Assembly (NCBI GenBank): GCA_029532415.1
Contig: JAQOTA010000058.1
Location: 1,612,001-1,676,000 of the forward strand
Source: Marasmius tenuissimus
Lineage: Eukaryota > Basidiomycota > Agaricomycetes > Agaricales > Marasmiaceae
Direction: 5' to 3'
DNA length: 64,000 nucleotides
In this document: piece by piece, positions 44,989 to 55,992 of the stretch
Numbering within the stretch: position 1 is the stretch's first letter
Layout: each line of letters opens with the position of its first letter
The notes under the pieces: generated by a model
Told to the model about the DNA's origin: nothing
Seen by the model: the letters and a program-made list of their open reading frames with translations, nothing else
Database searches by the model: none
Position numbers and translations under genes: made by a program

Positions 44989-47443
44989 ATGGCCGGTTCG
45001 CAAAATCCTCTCAGAAGACCTCCTGGCTCACGCCTAAACTCCTCAAGGGTACACACACCGACGATATTGACAGGAGAAGAACTTCTGGTAGGCGATGGCC
45101 CCGTTACAGTTGATGAGGCAGAGTATCTGCACGAGTTCATTCACCCCCACCATCACGAATCCGAAGAAACAATGGTTGAGGAGGAGGAGGACCCTGTGGA
45201 TGAAGAACAGGAACGTAGAAGGCTGCTTCCCTGGTGGAGGAGACCTTCACCGTGGTGGTATGTCCTGGACCATGTTTATTCGAAGATACCTTTTTGACGC
45301 GCTACAGGCTGATAGCTATGATGCCCCTCTCCTCGATGGCCATGGGTGCGACTATTGCCCCCAGGATTGAGATCTACACGATGTTGGCGTGTCGGGTACA
45401 CAAGCCAGATATCTTCGAGGAGTCGGGCTTCCTCGTGGGCAGGGGCTCCAATATCCATGCAAGCGATGACCACAGTAGAGCTTGTTTCTCCGATCCTGTG
45501 GTTTCAGCAGCAGTGGCTCAGTTGGGGGCAGGTAAGTTCAAACAATTTGGGAAGTTATTTGTGCTTACCGGCCGTGTAGTAATGTCTGCTTCCATGGGTG
45601 TACTGAGTTGCTTAACTGCCGCATGGTGGGGTTCTGTACGTGCCTCAAATATCGCCCACGTTTCATGCTAATCCTGATGAACAATCCGTAGTTCTCTGAC
45701 CGGCATGGTCGGCTTCGTGTTCTTGGCATTTCCGTCGTGGGGTTGTTATTGACCGATCTAATATTCCTTCTGGTTTATCACTACTCTGAAACACTACCTG
45801 GGGGCTACTGGTTCCTCCTCATTGGACCTCTTGTAGAAGGATCACTTGGTGGTATGTTCTTGCATCATTCACCGTGTGTGTACACTGATCATCTTTTTTA
45901 GGTATGACCAGTGCCATCGCGGCGATGCACGCGTACATGGCCGACACATCGACTGCAGCCACTCGGTACGACGCCACTACCTATACTTCATACTGCGTGT
46001 CAATACCTTTCTAGGTCACGCGTGTTCTCGCGGAGTTTGGGTGTCATGTTCACTGGCTTTGCTTTTGGACCGACCGTTGGGGGACTCATCATTAGGGCAA
46101 CACATAAAGTCATTTCAGTCTTCTATACTGCACTTTTTGTCCACTTGATCTACGCTTGTATGATCTGGTTCGTCGTACCGGAATCTCTCACCTCCAACAA
46201 AATGAGGATGGCTGCGGAGAAGTACCGGGCTACTTTAGCAATGGTATCTCGTAGGTTGGGATGGGCGGGCCGCCTCAAGAAGTGGTTCTCATTCTTGGCC
46301 CCTCTTGCTGTCTTTGTACCAAGTCGACCTCATACCGGGACAACCCCTCTCAAAGCTGGGAAACGTGATTGGAGCTTGACTCTCGTCGCAGCCGCGTATG
46401 CGTTGGTCCTCTCTATCAATGTGAGTTACATCACCCTCGCAGGACAGAGATATTGATGCACACTTGACCCTAGGGCTCGTATAGTGTCAAGTTCCAATAT
46501 GCATCCTTGACTTTCGCGTGGGACTCGGAAACGGTTGGTCGAATAGTCCTTGGCCATTGTACGATATTGATTATCATGACAGATGTCGTACTGGTTGAGT
46601 GCGATTGGCGCATCTCGCGCTGTTTTTCTTGCTGTGATTCTCCCCTGTAAGCCCTCCATTCCTTTCACCGTATACTCTGTTTTTTATCCAGTTTCTCTCA
46701 GTGGGAATCAAGTACTTTAAGGACAAGCCCAAGACTGAAGAGCGGCAGCCCCGGATGTCCTCCGAGGAAGAGCCTTTGATGTCTCCTTCCACGTCTACTA
46801 GACCTCCCGAACGTCGTTCACATAGCCACTCTCCTTCACGATTGAACGAGCCTCACTCGAGCAAGTTTGACCTCGGGCTTGCTCGTGTGTCGTTAGGATT
46901 TGAGGTCCTTGCCTACGGTCTCATGGCACTTGTCACCAACCCTGTCCCTTTCACTATCCTCGCCATGTTGGGAAGTTTTGGCGCTGGATTTCCGCCTGCT
47001 ATACAGAGCGTTGCATTGGATTTGTACACACAAAGGGAAGGCCAGCTCGAGACCGGAAAGCTGTTTGGGGCCATGTCTGTTCTCCAGGCTTTGAGGTACG
47101 AGTGAAGTCCCCTTGCCGTTCCTGGGTCTGATACCTACTTGCGCCTTCCTTTAGCTCGCAAATCCTCGGACCGGCGTTGTACGGTGTCATATACATGAAG
47201 ACGGTCGCAACTGTCCCTCGCATGATCTTTTTTGTGTCTGTGCTATCCGTGCTGATTTCGTTCGTTATCTTGGCATTCGTACGACTCCCGGATGCAGAGA
47301 AGTCGGCGGCCGCTGGTGACGACACAGAGGAGCAGCTCCTTCCTAGAGGGTCACCTCCACCTCGGGATCGGACCCTCGTGAATCCTGACGAGGATTTACA
47401 ACCCAGGAAGAAGGCCAGACCGACCTTGCCAAACATGGACTAG
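44989..47443 (+). CDS. Major facilitator superfamily transporter
   Basis: Multi-exon gene starting MAGSQNPLRRPPGSRLNSSR, with an acidic cytosolic N-terminus (ETMVEEEEDPVDEEQERRR) before helix 1 (LIAMMPLSSMAMGATIAP). The MFS loop 2-3 signature appears as WGSFSDRHGRLRVLGIS (G-x-x-x-D-R-x-G-R/K). Helices 3-6 follow (VVGLLLTDLIFLLVY; WFLLIGPLVEGSLGGMTSAI; GVMFTGFAFGPTVGGLI). A long charged central loop is followed by the C-terminal half (LVAAAYALVLSINGSYS; LGFEVLAYGLMALVTNPVPF; GSFGAGFPPAIQSVALDLY; MIFFVSVLSVLISFVILAFV). The tail is basic and ends LPNMD. About 12 helices, consistent with a drug or small-molecule/H+ antiporter. Substrate unknown. Confidence 0.87.
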
Positions 47444-48444
47444 AAGATGACATTGTCACCAAGCCCAAGATCTCTACACCCTCCGGGGGGCGCATCTACA
47501 CACGCTACTCGAACGCTCCTTACCATAAACACCTTTTTAGTTTTTACAATCGTCTGTTGTTATCCGTCGCACGTAACATTCTTTACCTATGCTACCATTT
47601 ACTTTTTTTATCGTCCATTTGGATATCGGAGCTCTCCCATACACTACGTTATTTATTGTTGTACAAGGATCTCTACTCAAGGATTCGCTCAGGAACTTCC
47701 ACTCTGTCACGAAATATACTATTAATCTGTCGCTATGAGTGGTGTTTTGTGGTATTCACTTGAAGGTCTGAACATGCAGTGTGGGTCGCTCAGAACCACT
47801 GCCCTCAGTTTCATATCCATGCCAAGTTTAAAGCCGGTCAGAATGGTAGCGAGGGACCGAGTTTAACTCAGTCGGCGTCAGCGAATATCGCTGAGTGTTC
47901 GTTCCTCCAATTTTTACGAGTGTCTCGAGTCGTAGATTTTCTTTCTGGTCTGACTTATTCGCCAGCGCCCGCGGGGGCCCCCCCCATAATTCATTGCACC
48001 TTTCAGATGCCAGAAAAAGGTGATACTGTAGGCTACTCGAGCTCCGACGTTCACTCGCCCATGCGAAAGGGGGGAATTTTTTTGTGTAGCTGATGAATGA
48101 TTCCGTTCCGTGCTTTCCTTGACAGTATTTGTAAAACTTTGACGACATTTCCAGCTTCCATCTGTCTATTTCATAGCTCCAACTCCAACAAGATATAACT
48201 CTATTGTTACTGATACTCGGGAAGCCGCTGGCCAGTGGCGGCACATAACTATAACTGGAATGGCGTCTCGAAGGATGGGTCAAAGGCGCTCTTCGACGGA
48301 TAGAACAATTGAAGATTCATTCTAAGTCGGTAAAGAGAATGATGAAGCAGGACTGAAATCTGGTCTTGACATACAGCGACCCAAGTCATAGCGGCGCATT
48401 TCTAGTATGGTACACTTTCAAGGTGTCCAGTGATTTATTTGTCC
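47444..48444. other. Intergenic downstream of MFS gene with a dispersed-repeat copy
   Basis: About 1 kb. The only structure seen is the 60-nt repeat at 47838-47897. The minus strand across it is open and encodes LTPTELNSVPRYHSD, like the copy at 50059. Confidence 0.5.
47838..47897. repeat. Dispersed 60-nt repeat, copy 1
   Basis: Shares about 50 of 60 positions with 50059-50118 in the same orientation. The best block is GAGGGACCGAGTT...AACTCAGT, which includes the inverted pair GAGTT/AACTC. Confidence 0.65.
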
Positions 48445-49393
48445 TCATGCGTACTCTTCCTCCACTATATGAGAAAGTTCGGAAAGAATAGGTCGCTCCA
48501 AATTCAACAGAATCAGCGAACTCCGGATTTTCCTAGGGCTTTTAGACACACCAGGGCAATAGACTCCCAGATACTTTTGGATAAGTTGTCTGACTCTTGA
48601 GGCATCATTGTAGAAAACTACGCTCCTGTACCAGTCGTAAGGTGTTCCTTCCTGATAACCGACTGGGTAAAATCGATAAGAACGATACGAGTAGGGGTGT
48701 CCACAGAGGGGATTAGAATGTCCGCAGGATTGAGGGAGTGTATCACTCCATGAGGCGCGAGATGACGAACGCCTTCGGCGAATTGTCTGCAAAGGGAAGG
48801 CTCAACTCGGACCTGAGAACCGATGCTGGACAATTTGACTGGATCAGGGAGGTATTCGAGCAAGATGTAGTGCGGGGTCACTAATCGACCGGGTGGCTGA
48901 ATCGTCCCGTATCCATAGAACATAGGCAACATCGTGCCTTGAAAGGACGACAGAAGGTCATAGGCGTAACACTCTCTGCGAAAATCATATTCGCATCGGT
49001 GGTACACCCAGTCTTCGTACGCCACCGGTTGACCACTGCCCCGACACATGATGCGATTCGGGACTTCTGGATGGTAAATGTGAGCCCCCCTCGTAAGTCG
49101 GCAGCGGCCCCTTCGAGGGTAAGCGTCCAGGGAATCCAGTCGTCGCGGTATCTAGCATAGCGTGGGTCGTAAACTTTCATCAATATTGGGTGCTTGAAAT
49201 AGGAGGATCTGACGAGCAACAGTTGGTTGTGAGAGGAGACCGAGGCATGACCGTTGAGGCGACGAATAATTTCAAACTCCATCGAGGGTTCATAGAACGT
49301 ATCCGTAGTTGTACTGCAGAGGAGCGTTTGACCTGCATCATAGGGAAAAGAGCGTTGAAGACTGGAGTTGGGACGGGACAAGGAAAGGCCCAT
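48445..49393 (-). pseudogene. Degenerate protein-kinase-like gene
   Basis: Resembles short fungal kinase-like proteins. It starts around 49393 (MGLSLSRPNSSLQRSF). It has MKVYDPRYARYRDDW followed by PWT, then YDFRRECYAYDLLSS and YILLEYLPDPVKL, which match the ATP-lobe strands and hinge of this group. The catalytic-loop equivalent reads GVIHSLNPADILI where active members have H-R-D-x-x-x-x-N, and the next motif is IVLIDFTQS instead of DFG. Directly after that the frame shifts near 48645 (SVIRKE, then GTPYDWY in another frame) and the rest continues to EEEYA at 48445. At least one further frame or splice change is needed between 49060 and 49000. Catalysis looks lost. Confidence 0.55.
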
Positions 49394-50216
49394 GACGGAA
49401 GTTGTCCTTTACTGACTGCTTCGAATGCATGCTTTATGGATAGGAGAGTCTCACGGCTCGGCTTGTGCTACGCAACTGCTACACAAAGTACTCCTTTACT
49501 AGGTATAAACAAAGATATAGGAGAACTCACGTCGGAAGCTCAGCATTATCTGACGAAATATTCCGGTCCTCCGGAACATAAGCACAGATAAGCACTCGAA
49601 GCCACCCTACAAGTCGACAAGAGCTATATGCAATGGCAGGCATAAGAGCTAAGTGTTTCGGCGCGAGTGGTTAATGGCATAGTCTCGAAACAATCTATAA
49701 CCCGGTTCTAAATCCCAGCCAGAGGCCCAGATAACAGCTCAACAGGAAGTCCTAGCGAGGATATGTAATCGAATGACCTTGTCCTTTGGTCGGCGATCGT
49801 CGTCCTGTTGGTTTGCGTCACCATCTCCTTCACGCCGATCTTGTTGCTCTTCAACCCGAAGAAGCACCAATATCCCATTCCAAGTTTCAATTTGACCCAT
49901 GCCAGAGCCTCCTTTGTGACACGTTCAACGTTCTCCATCACTGGCAGTTCCAATTTCTCGCCATACGTAGTCTCCAGTAGGCAGATGCTTCATACTGTCG
50001 TATACTTCTTGGGTGTAGTAACCATTCGATCGAGGTTTGAAAACAGTCGTTTTCAAGTCAGAATGGTGACGAGGGACCGAGTTGAACTCAGTAGGCGTTA
50101 GCGGATATTGTCGAGTGCTGTTGACGCCCATTTTACGTCTGTGCGATGTCGTCATAGTCCTTTCGACCTCTTCAGATTCTCCACGACAGCGGGCCCACCC
50201 TTGCCTGCTCTTGACC
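49394..50216. other. Intergenic between kinase-like relic and phosphatase, with possible degenerate small gene
   Basis: About 820 nt. The minus strand holds the fragments listed at 49708-50218. The dispersed repeat copy 2 lies at 50059-50118. Nothing else recognised. Confidence 0.45.
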
Positions 50217-50218
50217 AT
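49708..50218 (-). pseudogene. Unrecognised minus-strand coding remnant
   Basis: Two overlapping frames look continuous in sense. The upstream one reads MGVNSTRQYPLTPTEFNSVP and SNGYYTQEVYDSMKHLPTG; the downstream one reads ENVERVTKEALAWVKLKLGM and LGLPVELLSGPLAGI before a stop at 49708. No splice pair joins them cleanly around 49960-49980, so a one-base indel seems likely. The first part resembles the short open stretch at 47840-47900. I recognise no family. Confidence 0.3.
50059..50118. repeat. Dispersed 60-nt repeat, copy 2
   Basis: Partner of 47838-47897. On the minus strand it encodes LTPTEFNSVPRHHSD, differing from copy 1 mostly at tolerated positions. Confidence 0.65.
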
Positions 50219-51699
50219 GAACTCTCATGATCCACATGCGAACCGTCTGCTCGTTCAAATAGCATCTTACAACACAAATTTACAAGCACAACAAGGACTA
50301 CCACAAGACCTGGTTGACTGGCTTTCACCAACTCTACATGTGTCGACATTTTTGTCGCGTCAGCCAAGAGCACCAGACCTCGTTGCGGTTGGATTTCAGG
50401 AGCTTCTTCCGTTACATCTTGGCCGTAAGTATTCACCTTCACCTTGTCTTGACAATGTCAACTGAAGGTCGTGTGCTCTGCAGTCAGTGGATTTTCAGCA
50501 CCAGTCATCAACGATCGAGACTCTCATATTCGCAATCAAATCGAGGAGAACGCTCCCAACAAAGAGAAATTCTCAACAGTTGCCAAAGTGGTCAACGCTG
50601 GTGTCGCTTTACTCGTCTATGCCCGTGACGATGGAATAGGGAGGAAAGTGTGTGACGTGCAGACTGCATGGACTGGAAGCGGTCCTGGTTACATGGGCAA
50701 CAAGGGGGCTGTTGGTATCAGATTTCGCATACCGGACGAAGACGGCGGTGTTGGGGAGACGTATACGTGAGTCCTGAAGTTGGGTCCATGTCGCAACCCG
50801 AAATTAGAACTCAATCCGTATGAATACCTAGATTCGTTTGCGCGCATCTCACGGCGCACGAACACTATTTGCAAGCGAGAATAGCTGACTTTCACCATAT
50901 TGTGGGCACCCTCTTATTCCCACCTATACCTGGATCAGACACGAATGCGCCATCAACCCTTTACGAGACAAGCCATCTGTTCTTTGCTGGAGACCTCAAC
51001 TTCCGTGTCGCTATACCCAAGTCTCACCCACTTGCGAGTACACTTTGGAATGATTTCGCACAGGCAATGGAGTCCGAGTCGACCCGCACAGCGCTCAAGG
51101 AGTTCGACCAGCTTCTCATCGAGCAAAAGAAGGGCACAGCGTTCGTAGGCATGCGGGAGGGAGAGTTTTGGAAGTTCAAGTGCAGCTACAAGTACAAGCT
51201 TGGTGCTGTGGACGAATACAGGTAAGTTACTCCCATCTTTCCGACGGCGCGTACCATAACTCATACAACGTGAAGCTCGAAGCGAACGCCATCGTGGACT
51301 GACAGGATTCTTTACACCACACATACCGATTCTCCGGATACGCCTGAAGTATCCAACATAACCAATTGCATCTACACGTCTATACCATCTTACACGACCT
51401 CCGATCACAAACCTATCGTAGCCATGCTTCTGCTTCCTCCTCGGTCGCCCAATACGACTCAATCCTCGACCCCTCCGCTCATTCGACTGCCGAGCACTTA
51501 CGTGCCGCGACGGGATCCAAGGGCCAACCTTAAACGATATGCGGGAAAGATTCTTGATCGAACCGTAGGAATTCTGTGGTGGCTGCTCACAATCATTGGT
51601 GCTGGGTCTGCGGTCGTTGGAATCTTCAACTTTGTTATTGGCCTAGGTGCTTGGGGATGGTGGAACCGTTCTTCGTCAACGGCAGTTGGCACGGTTTAG
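50217..51699 (+). CDS. Inositol polyphosphate 5-phosphatase-like protein (IPPc domain), intact copy
   Basis: Removes the 5-phosphate of phosphoinositides or inositol phosphates. Exons 50217-50424, 50484-50766, 50832-51221 and 51276-51699 join in phase to give 434 aa. IPPc motifs: LVQIASYNTNLQ at the start, PDLVAVGFQELLPL with the metal-binding Glu, TGSGPGYMGNKGAVGIRFRI, VCAHLTAHEH, LFFAGDLNFRV, FKCSYKY, KRTPSWTDRIL and YTTSDHKPIVA with the catalytic Asp-His. A hydrophobic C-terminal anchor (about residues 400-425, ILWWLLTIIGAGSAVVGIFN) suggests membrane attachment. The domain is short and lacks SAC or ASH modules. It converges on FunK1 copy 1, and this pair is the duplicated unit of the region. 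Confidence 0.88.
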
Positions 51700-52194
51700 T
51701 CTACATGTCCCCTCACACATGCGATACCAGTTGCGGACTCTTGTACATATTTATCTGTTTGTATGGATGGACACTCGGGATCACGTCGTATGTCATATGG
51801 CGCGCTATCAAGTTGGTGAACGCAAGAGGCGTTATGCGTGTCTAACGCCGAAAAGCTGAGATATGAAATAGCGGAAATACGAAAACGACTGTCCGTTCAA
51901 GGTCGTGGACCCACCTGTGGATCCAAACTCGTGTGAGTTCTGTTCTATCACGCAGTTACGATGGCTCGGGGGCAATTCCAAACTTGTTGGCATAGTTTTC
52001 CTCCAAAGAGGAGCGAGACAAGCTTCTGCAGGTACATTCGACTCTGTGGTTATCTGTATGATATATATATACACGACATGTATCCTACGCTTGCACTAAG
52101 TATACATAAAGATCCAAAACATCCACGATCCAAAGCATCCGGCACGAAAAGCTATATCCCTTGCATAACGAAACATTGGAGACAATATCGCTCT
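51700..52194. other. Intergenic between phosphatase and FunK1 copy 1
   Basis: About 500 nt of shared 3' flank. Its first part recurs near 55500-55900 and 60540-60900, so it belongs to the duplicated unit. Confidence 0.6.
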
Positions 52195-55126
52195 TCATTC
52201 TCGACCCTTCGATGTAGGTGCATTCCTCTTGGTCCGCTTGTTGGAGTTGCTAGAGGATCCCGGAACTGCTGCACTGCCGCTAGCGGTTGGCTGCTCAAAC
52301 ACGAGGGGGGGTATAGGGTCTTCAGGATCCGGCCACCTTTTGAGCTGGGTTGGACCACGTTGGTTTTTGAGCACGTATTGGTGTTTCAAAAGTGGCGACA
52401 CCGGGAATTGGGCGAACTCGCCTACCAGCGGCTTCAATACCTTCAGAACCATCTGCATAGTATTCAGTGCTCCACTGAAGATTGGATTCTCGTAGGGGAT
52501 CACGGCCTGGGGAACTAAGTCGCTTTCCAGCTGCTGGAAATGCCCTACGACGGCGTCGAGTAGGACTTCGAAGTGAGCTTCGACTAGGGACATGATGTCG
52601 GGGTTGCGAATGCTGGGTGAATGGTCTGTCCATGTAGTGTGACGTTCGGTTTCGACGCCATATACGCCGATAAAAGAGCTACGTTTCAGTAGTACTTTGC
52701 TTGGTTCGCCAGCGGGGAAGACCACTCGGTAGAGCTTATGTCGCCCCTCGTTGACCTTCTCAGTTTGGGTATCCATATCCTCCGGACCGATGAGGTACAG
52801 AAGCGTCCAAAAGCTGACCCAGTACACTGATTCCAAGTCATGGAGAAGATTGTGCTGAAAGATAAAGGTGGGATGGGGCTGCACGCGCCGCGTTCGATTC
52901 TGAGCCCTTGCTCCCCAGTCCTCGATTCTTAGCACTGGCACCGTCTTCGGTTTGTGTAGATATGTCCCTGCTTCAACCTCAACTGACCAGAAATGAGGGG
53001 TGCCCTGTGCGGAGTTAGCGGATATCAATCACATTAGGCCCTGCATTACTTACAGTTTTGATCGTTCCAGTCCCAGTTTCACCATACACAACGAGGTAAT
53101 CGTAGTCCCCGAGCCGACCGGTTGTTGAGTTGGAATCCCAATACGAGTTCCAGCTGCTAACGTCACGATGCACCCTCTTGTAGATCCATAATACCCAACA
53201 TGCTGAGCAAGGCAACTGTTTAGAGAAGACATTAGAGCATGAGAAACAACTGAACGAACCTCGAAGTAGCCCGATGACTACCTCAAACGTTGTCCTACGA
53301 CAGGGGGCCAATTCTAACGGCGTCATTTTCCCCTTGAATATGATCTTATAGTGGAAGCGGGAGGGATCGTTGAATTCATGATCTTCCTGCAGGGGCCATA
53401 CCTGAGACGGGCCACCATGGGGTTCCGCCCTCTGAGAGCCGGAATGAATGGAGCTAGACCTAGTGGTTTCGGACGTATCAGAGAAAACGCGAATGGAACT
53501 ATGTCGGCCGCTGACACCGGGCACCCTCTGGTCGAGTATCTCATGCATGAGCATGTGCAGAAAATGGTCTTTGTACCATTTTTTCACCGGTATTTCGCCA
53601 TGATCGCGCTCGTCCTGTTCAATCAGGGTCTCGAGGTCCCGAAGTTTGTCGCCTTCGACCACGGAACCCTCTTCCAGCCAAACATCCTTCAAGACGAATT
53701 TGATGGACCTGTCGTCTTGCTTCTTGTAGACCACCCAAACGCGGGTGCAACGGCCTGTGGGATGGTCGGCTTTGAAATCACACAAGACCTCCTCCGTGAC
53801 GAAGACCGTCCCGTTCACGGTGATTTCGTACTGGATCTTAGCGGCCTCGTCCAGCACCCTCTTCATCTTGGAGTCTATCCCAATCCGCTCCAGGTAATCA
53901 AGGTGGTCGGTATACAGCTGATCTATCCCAGCTTTGCCGAGAGAGGCGTCATCAACTTTGTCGGGGAACGTTATTGGTTCGTTCGCAACCGGCGCGTCTT
54001 CCTCTTGCGAATCAGAAGCGGATGGAGGAGCTGACGCACCAGCCTCAGGATCCTGGGGTGTAGCCGTGGCGAAGTATTCGGATTTGACCAGCGTCAATGC
54101 AAGGATCATTGTGACAAGGGGTTTAGGGTCCTGTATCGATGTTCATGGTCAGGATCGCTTGTGCGTCGGGTTGGGAAACGATCACAACTCACATCAATCC
54201 ATTTGAAAGTCTCAGAAACGAAAACGCTGGACCGCGCATGATACCAAAGTCTCGCTTGATCGTCCTCGATGGAGTATCCAAAGGTGAAGAGTCGGCACGG
54301 GTCATTCCGCATGATGTGGTGCATGCCCCATAGGACCTTGGCCCAGTTCTGCGAGGACAACTGGTTAACGGTGCAGAAAAGCAAAAGGGCCAGAGCCACT
54401 CACGTCAAGCACGTCGGGGTCAAACTTCCTTTTCTTGAGCTCTCCGGTAATCAGAATCTGTTCCCATCCTAAGTCGTCAAGGAGTCTGGGGATCAGGTGG
54501 AGGAAGGAGTCTGGGCGGGAAGAGTTCGGTCTTTCGCCAGCGATATGTTCCTGCTTCGAGCTATGGTCGACCCAGTGGATCCCATTGAGTTTAGCTGCCA
54601 GCTCAGTAATGGCCTTTATGAATGAGCAAAGTGATCCGAAAGCTTCGGCTTCCTTCTCCTTCCTCATCGAGGGTGATTTTGTGGCGTAACCGTAGACTTT
54701 CCCGGTCGATGTGAGTGGAGTGTAAGCCTTATCCCTGTCGACCTTCTTAGCGGGAGCGTGGGGGTTGGTACTCCTCCTATCTCTTTCCACCTTCTTCGTT
54801 CGTAGCTCCCACTTTTCCTTCAACTTGGCCATGACTTGTTCAACGACGGTGGCGGCAACATGTGGTACGTGATCGTGGAGAAACTCTGAGACTGGCTTCT
54901 CGGCAACGCATCCATACTTCTTCAGCAGTTCGTCGCGAGCTTCAGTGAGTGTAGGAGGTGTTGTGCTGATGTTCGATGGCTTTCGAGGCGAAGAGGAACT
55001 TGGATGTGAACTCTGATGCGAGGTTTGTTCGAGAGGAGCTGAGTCGGCCTTTCTCTTGGTTCCTCGAGAAGAAGAAGAGTAGCCAGATTGAGAGGTTTCG
55101 TGGGGACTAGTATCGTCGCCGGCCAT
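52195..55126 (-). CDS. FunK1-type fungal protein kinase, copy 1
   Basis: Multi-exon minus-strand gene of roughly 900 aa. Start taken at 55126 (MAGDDTSPHETSQ); an upstream in-frame GTG is not used. A Ser-rich N-terminus with a KRKAD patch is followed by a helical region (KPVSEFLHDHVPHVAATVVE). Then come the FunK1 core elements: WAKVLWGMHHIMRNDPCRLF and the ATP-lobe strand SIKFVLKDVWLEEGSVVEGD. An intron in the DFEVVIGLLR region follows. The catalytic loop is RVHRDVSSWNSYW, with GDYDYLVVYG in place of the DFG segment, and then GTPHFWSVEVEAG. The C-terminus is basic (NSNKRTKRNAP), which could be a nuclear signal. HRD Asp and Asn are present. Codon reading is intact. Confidence 0.85.
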
Positions 55127-55220
55127 AGCTCGAGGATGGTGGCGGTTCAGGAGAGAAGTAGAAATGGCCTGTGTCACAGATGTGACTTGTCGCGTCGACG
55201 CGCCAATTTGAATGCACTAC

Positions 55221-55226
55221 CACGTG
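55221..55226. promoter_or_regulatory. CACGTG motif upstream of FunK1 copy 1
   Basis: CACGTGATACCACG lies about 95-100 nt before the copy 1 ATG. The same string, with CACGTGATACCACGT, lies upstream of copy 2 at 59040. Conservation in both promoters within more diverged DNA suggests a bHLH-type site. Confidence 0.4.
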
Positions 55227-55483
55227 ATACCACGCCTCCAGAATTTGTTGTTACCCAATTTTGGCGAACAATAAAAAAGTCCTGTCGCCTGTACCGTGCG
55301 GTCAAACTTCCATATGGTGGAATCCGAATCATCCATTGACTGCAATTCAAGACTGGCACGTTGCAGTCTGTAACGCATCGTTCCCATGAGCAATGGAACA
55401 TTAATGGCAAACTCATGCAGACGTGGTATACACTCATTTGACTGTATGAACGGGCACTTGGGAACATGACCTTCAGGTCGATG

Positions 55484-55860
55484 GTTGGGGGTGGTGGAAC
55501 CGTTCTTCGTCGACGGCAGTTGGTACGGTCTAGTCTGCATGCCCCCTCACATATGAGATACCAGTTGCAGACTTTTGTACATATTTATCTATTTGTATGG
55601 ATGGACACTCGGGATCACGTAGTATGTTAGACGGCGTGCTATCGAGTTGCTGAATGCAAGAGGCGTTATGCGTCTCCGACGCCGTAAAGCTGAGCAGTGA
55701 AATGGCGGAAATATGCATACGAAGTGGCAGAAATGAGTCCGAGTCGTGCCCACCTGAGAATCCAAACTCTTTAGTCTCGTCAGAACACAGCTACACACGA
55801 TGGGACGCGTCTGCGCGACGTGCTCTCCGACGGGGACTGAAACAGCTTCCTTCAAAAACA
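55484..55860 (+). pseudogene. 3' relic of the inositol polyphosphate 5-phosphatase gene
   Basis: Starts abruptly with the sequence for GWWNRSSSTAVGTV equivalent (TGGGGGTGGTGGAACC) and continues through 3' flank (CCCCTCACAT...GGCGTTATGCG) like 51650-51850 and 60486-60700. All upstream coding sequence is absent. It marks the left boundary of the second duplicated unit. Confidence 0.75.
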
Positions 55861-55992
55861 CATCGAAACCCTGTAATTTATCTGTATATACATGACATAT
55901 ATTCTATGCTACACTAAGAAGTACATAATAATCCAAAACATCCAATATGAAGTGCTATGATCCTTGCTGCGTAACGATGCATCGGGAAAAGA

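Noticed and set aside
53351..54034. 227-codon plus-strand open frame inside FunK1 copy 1
   Set aside because: It is the complement of a kinase exon. A similar frame recurs in copies 2 and 3 only because the kinase is conserved there.
55127..55177. GTG start 17 codons upstream of MAGDD in FunK1 copies 1 and 3
   Set aside because: Copy 2 has TAG in that stretch and none of the copies has an ATG there. MAGDD is the first ATG in all three.
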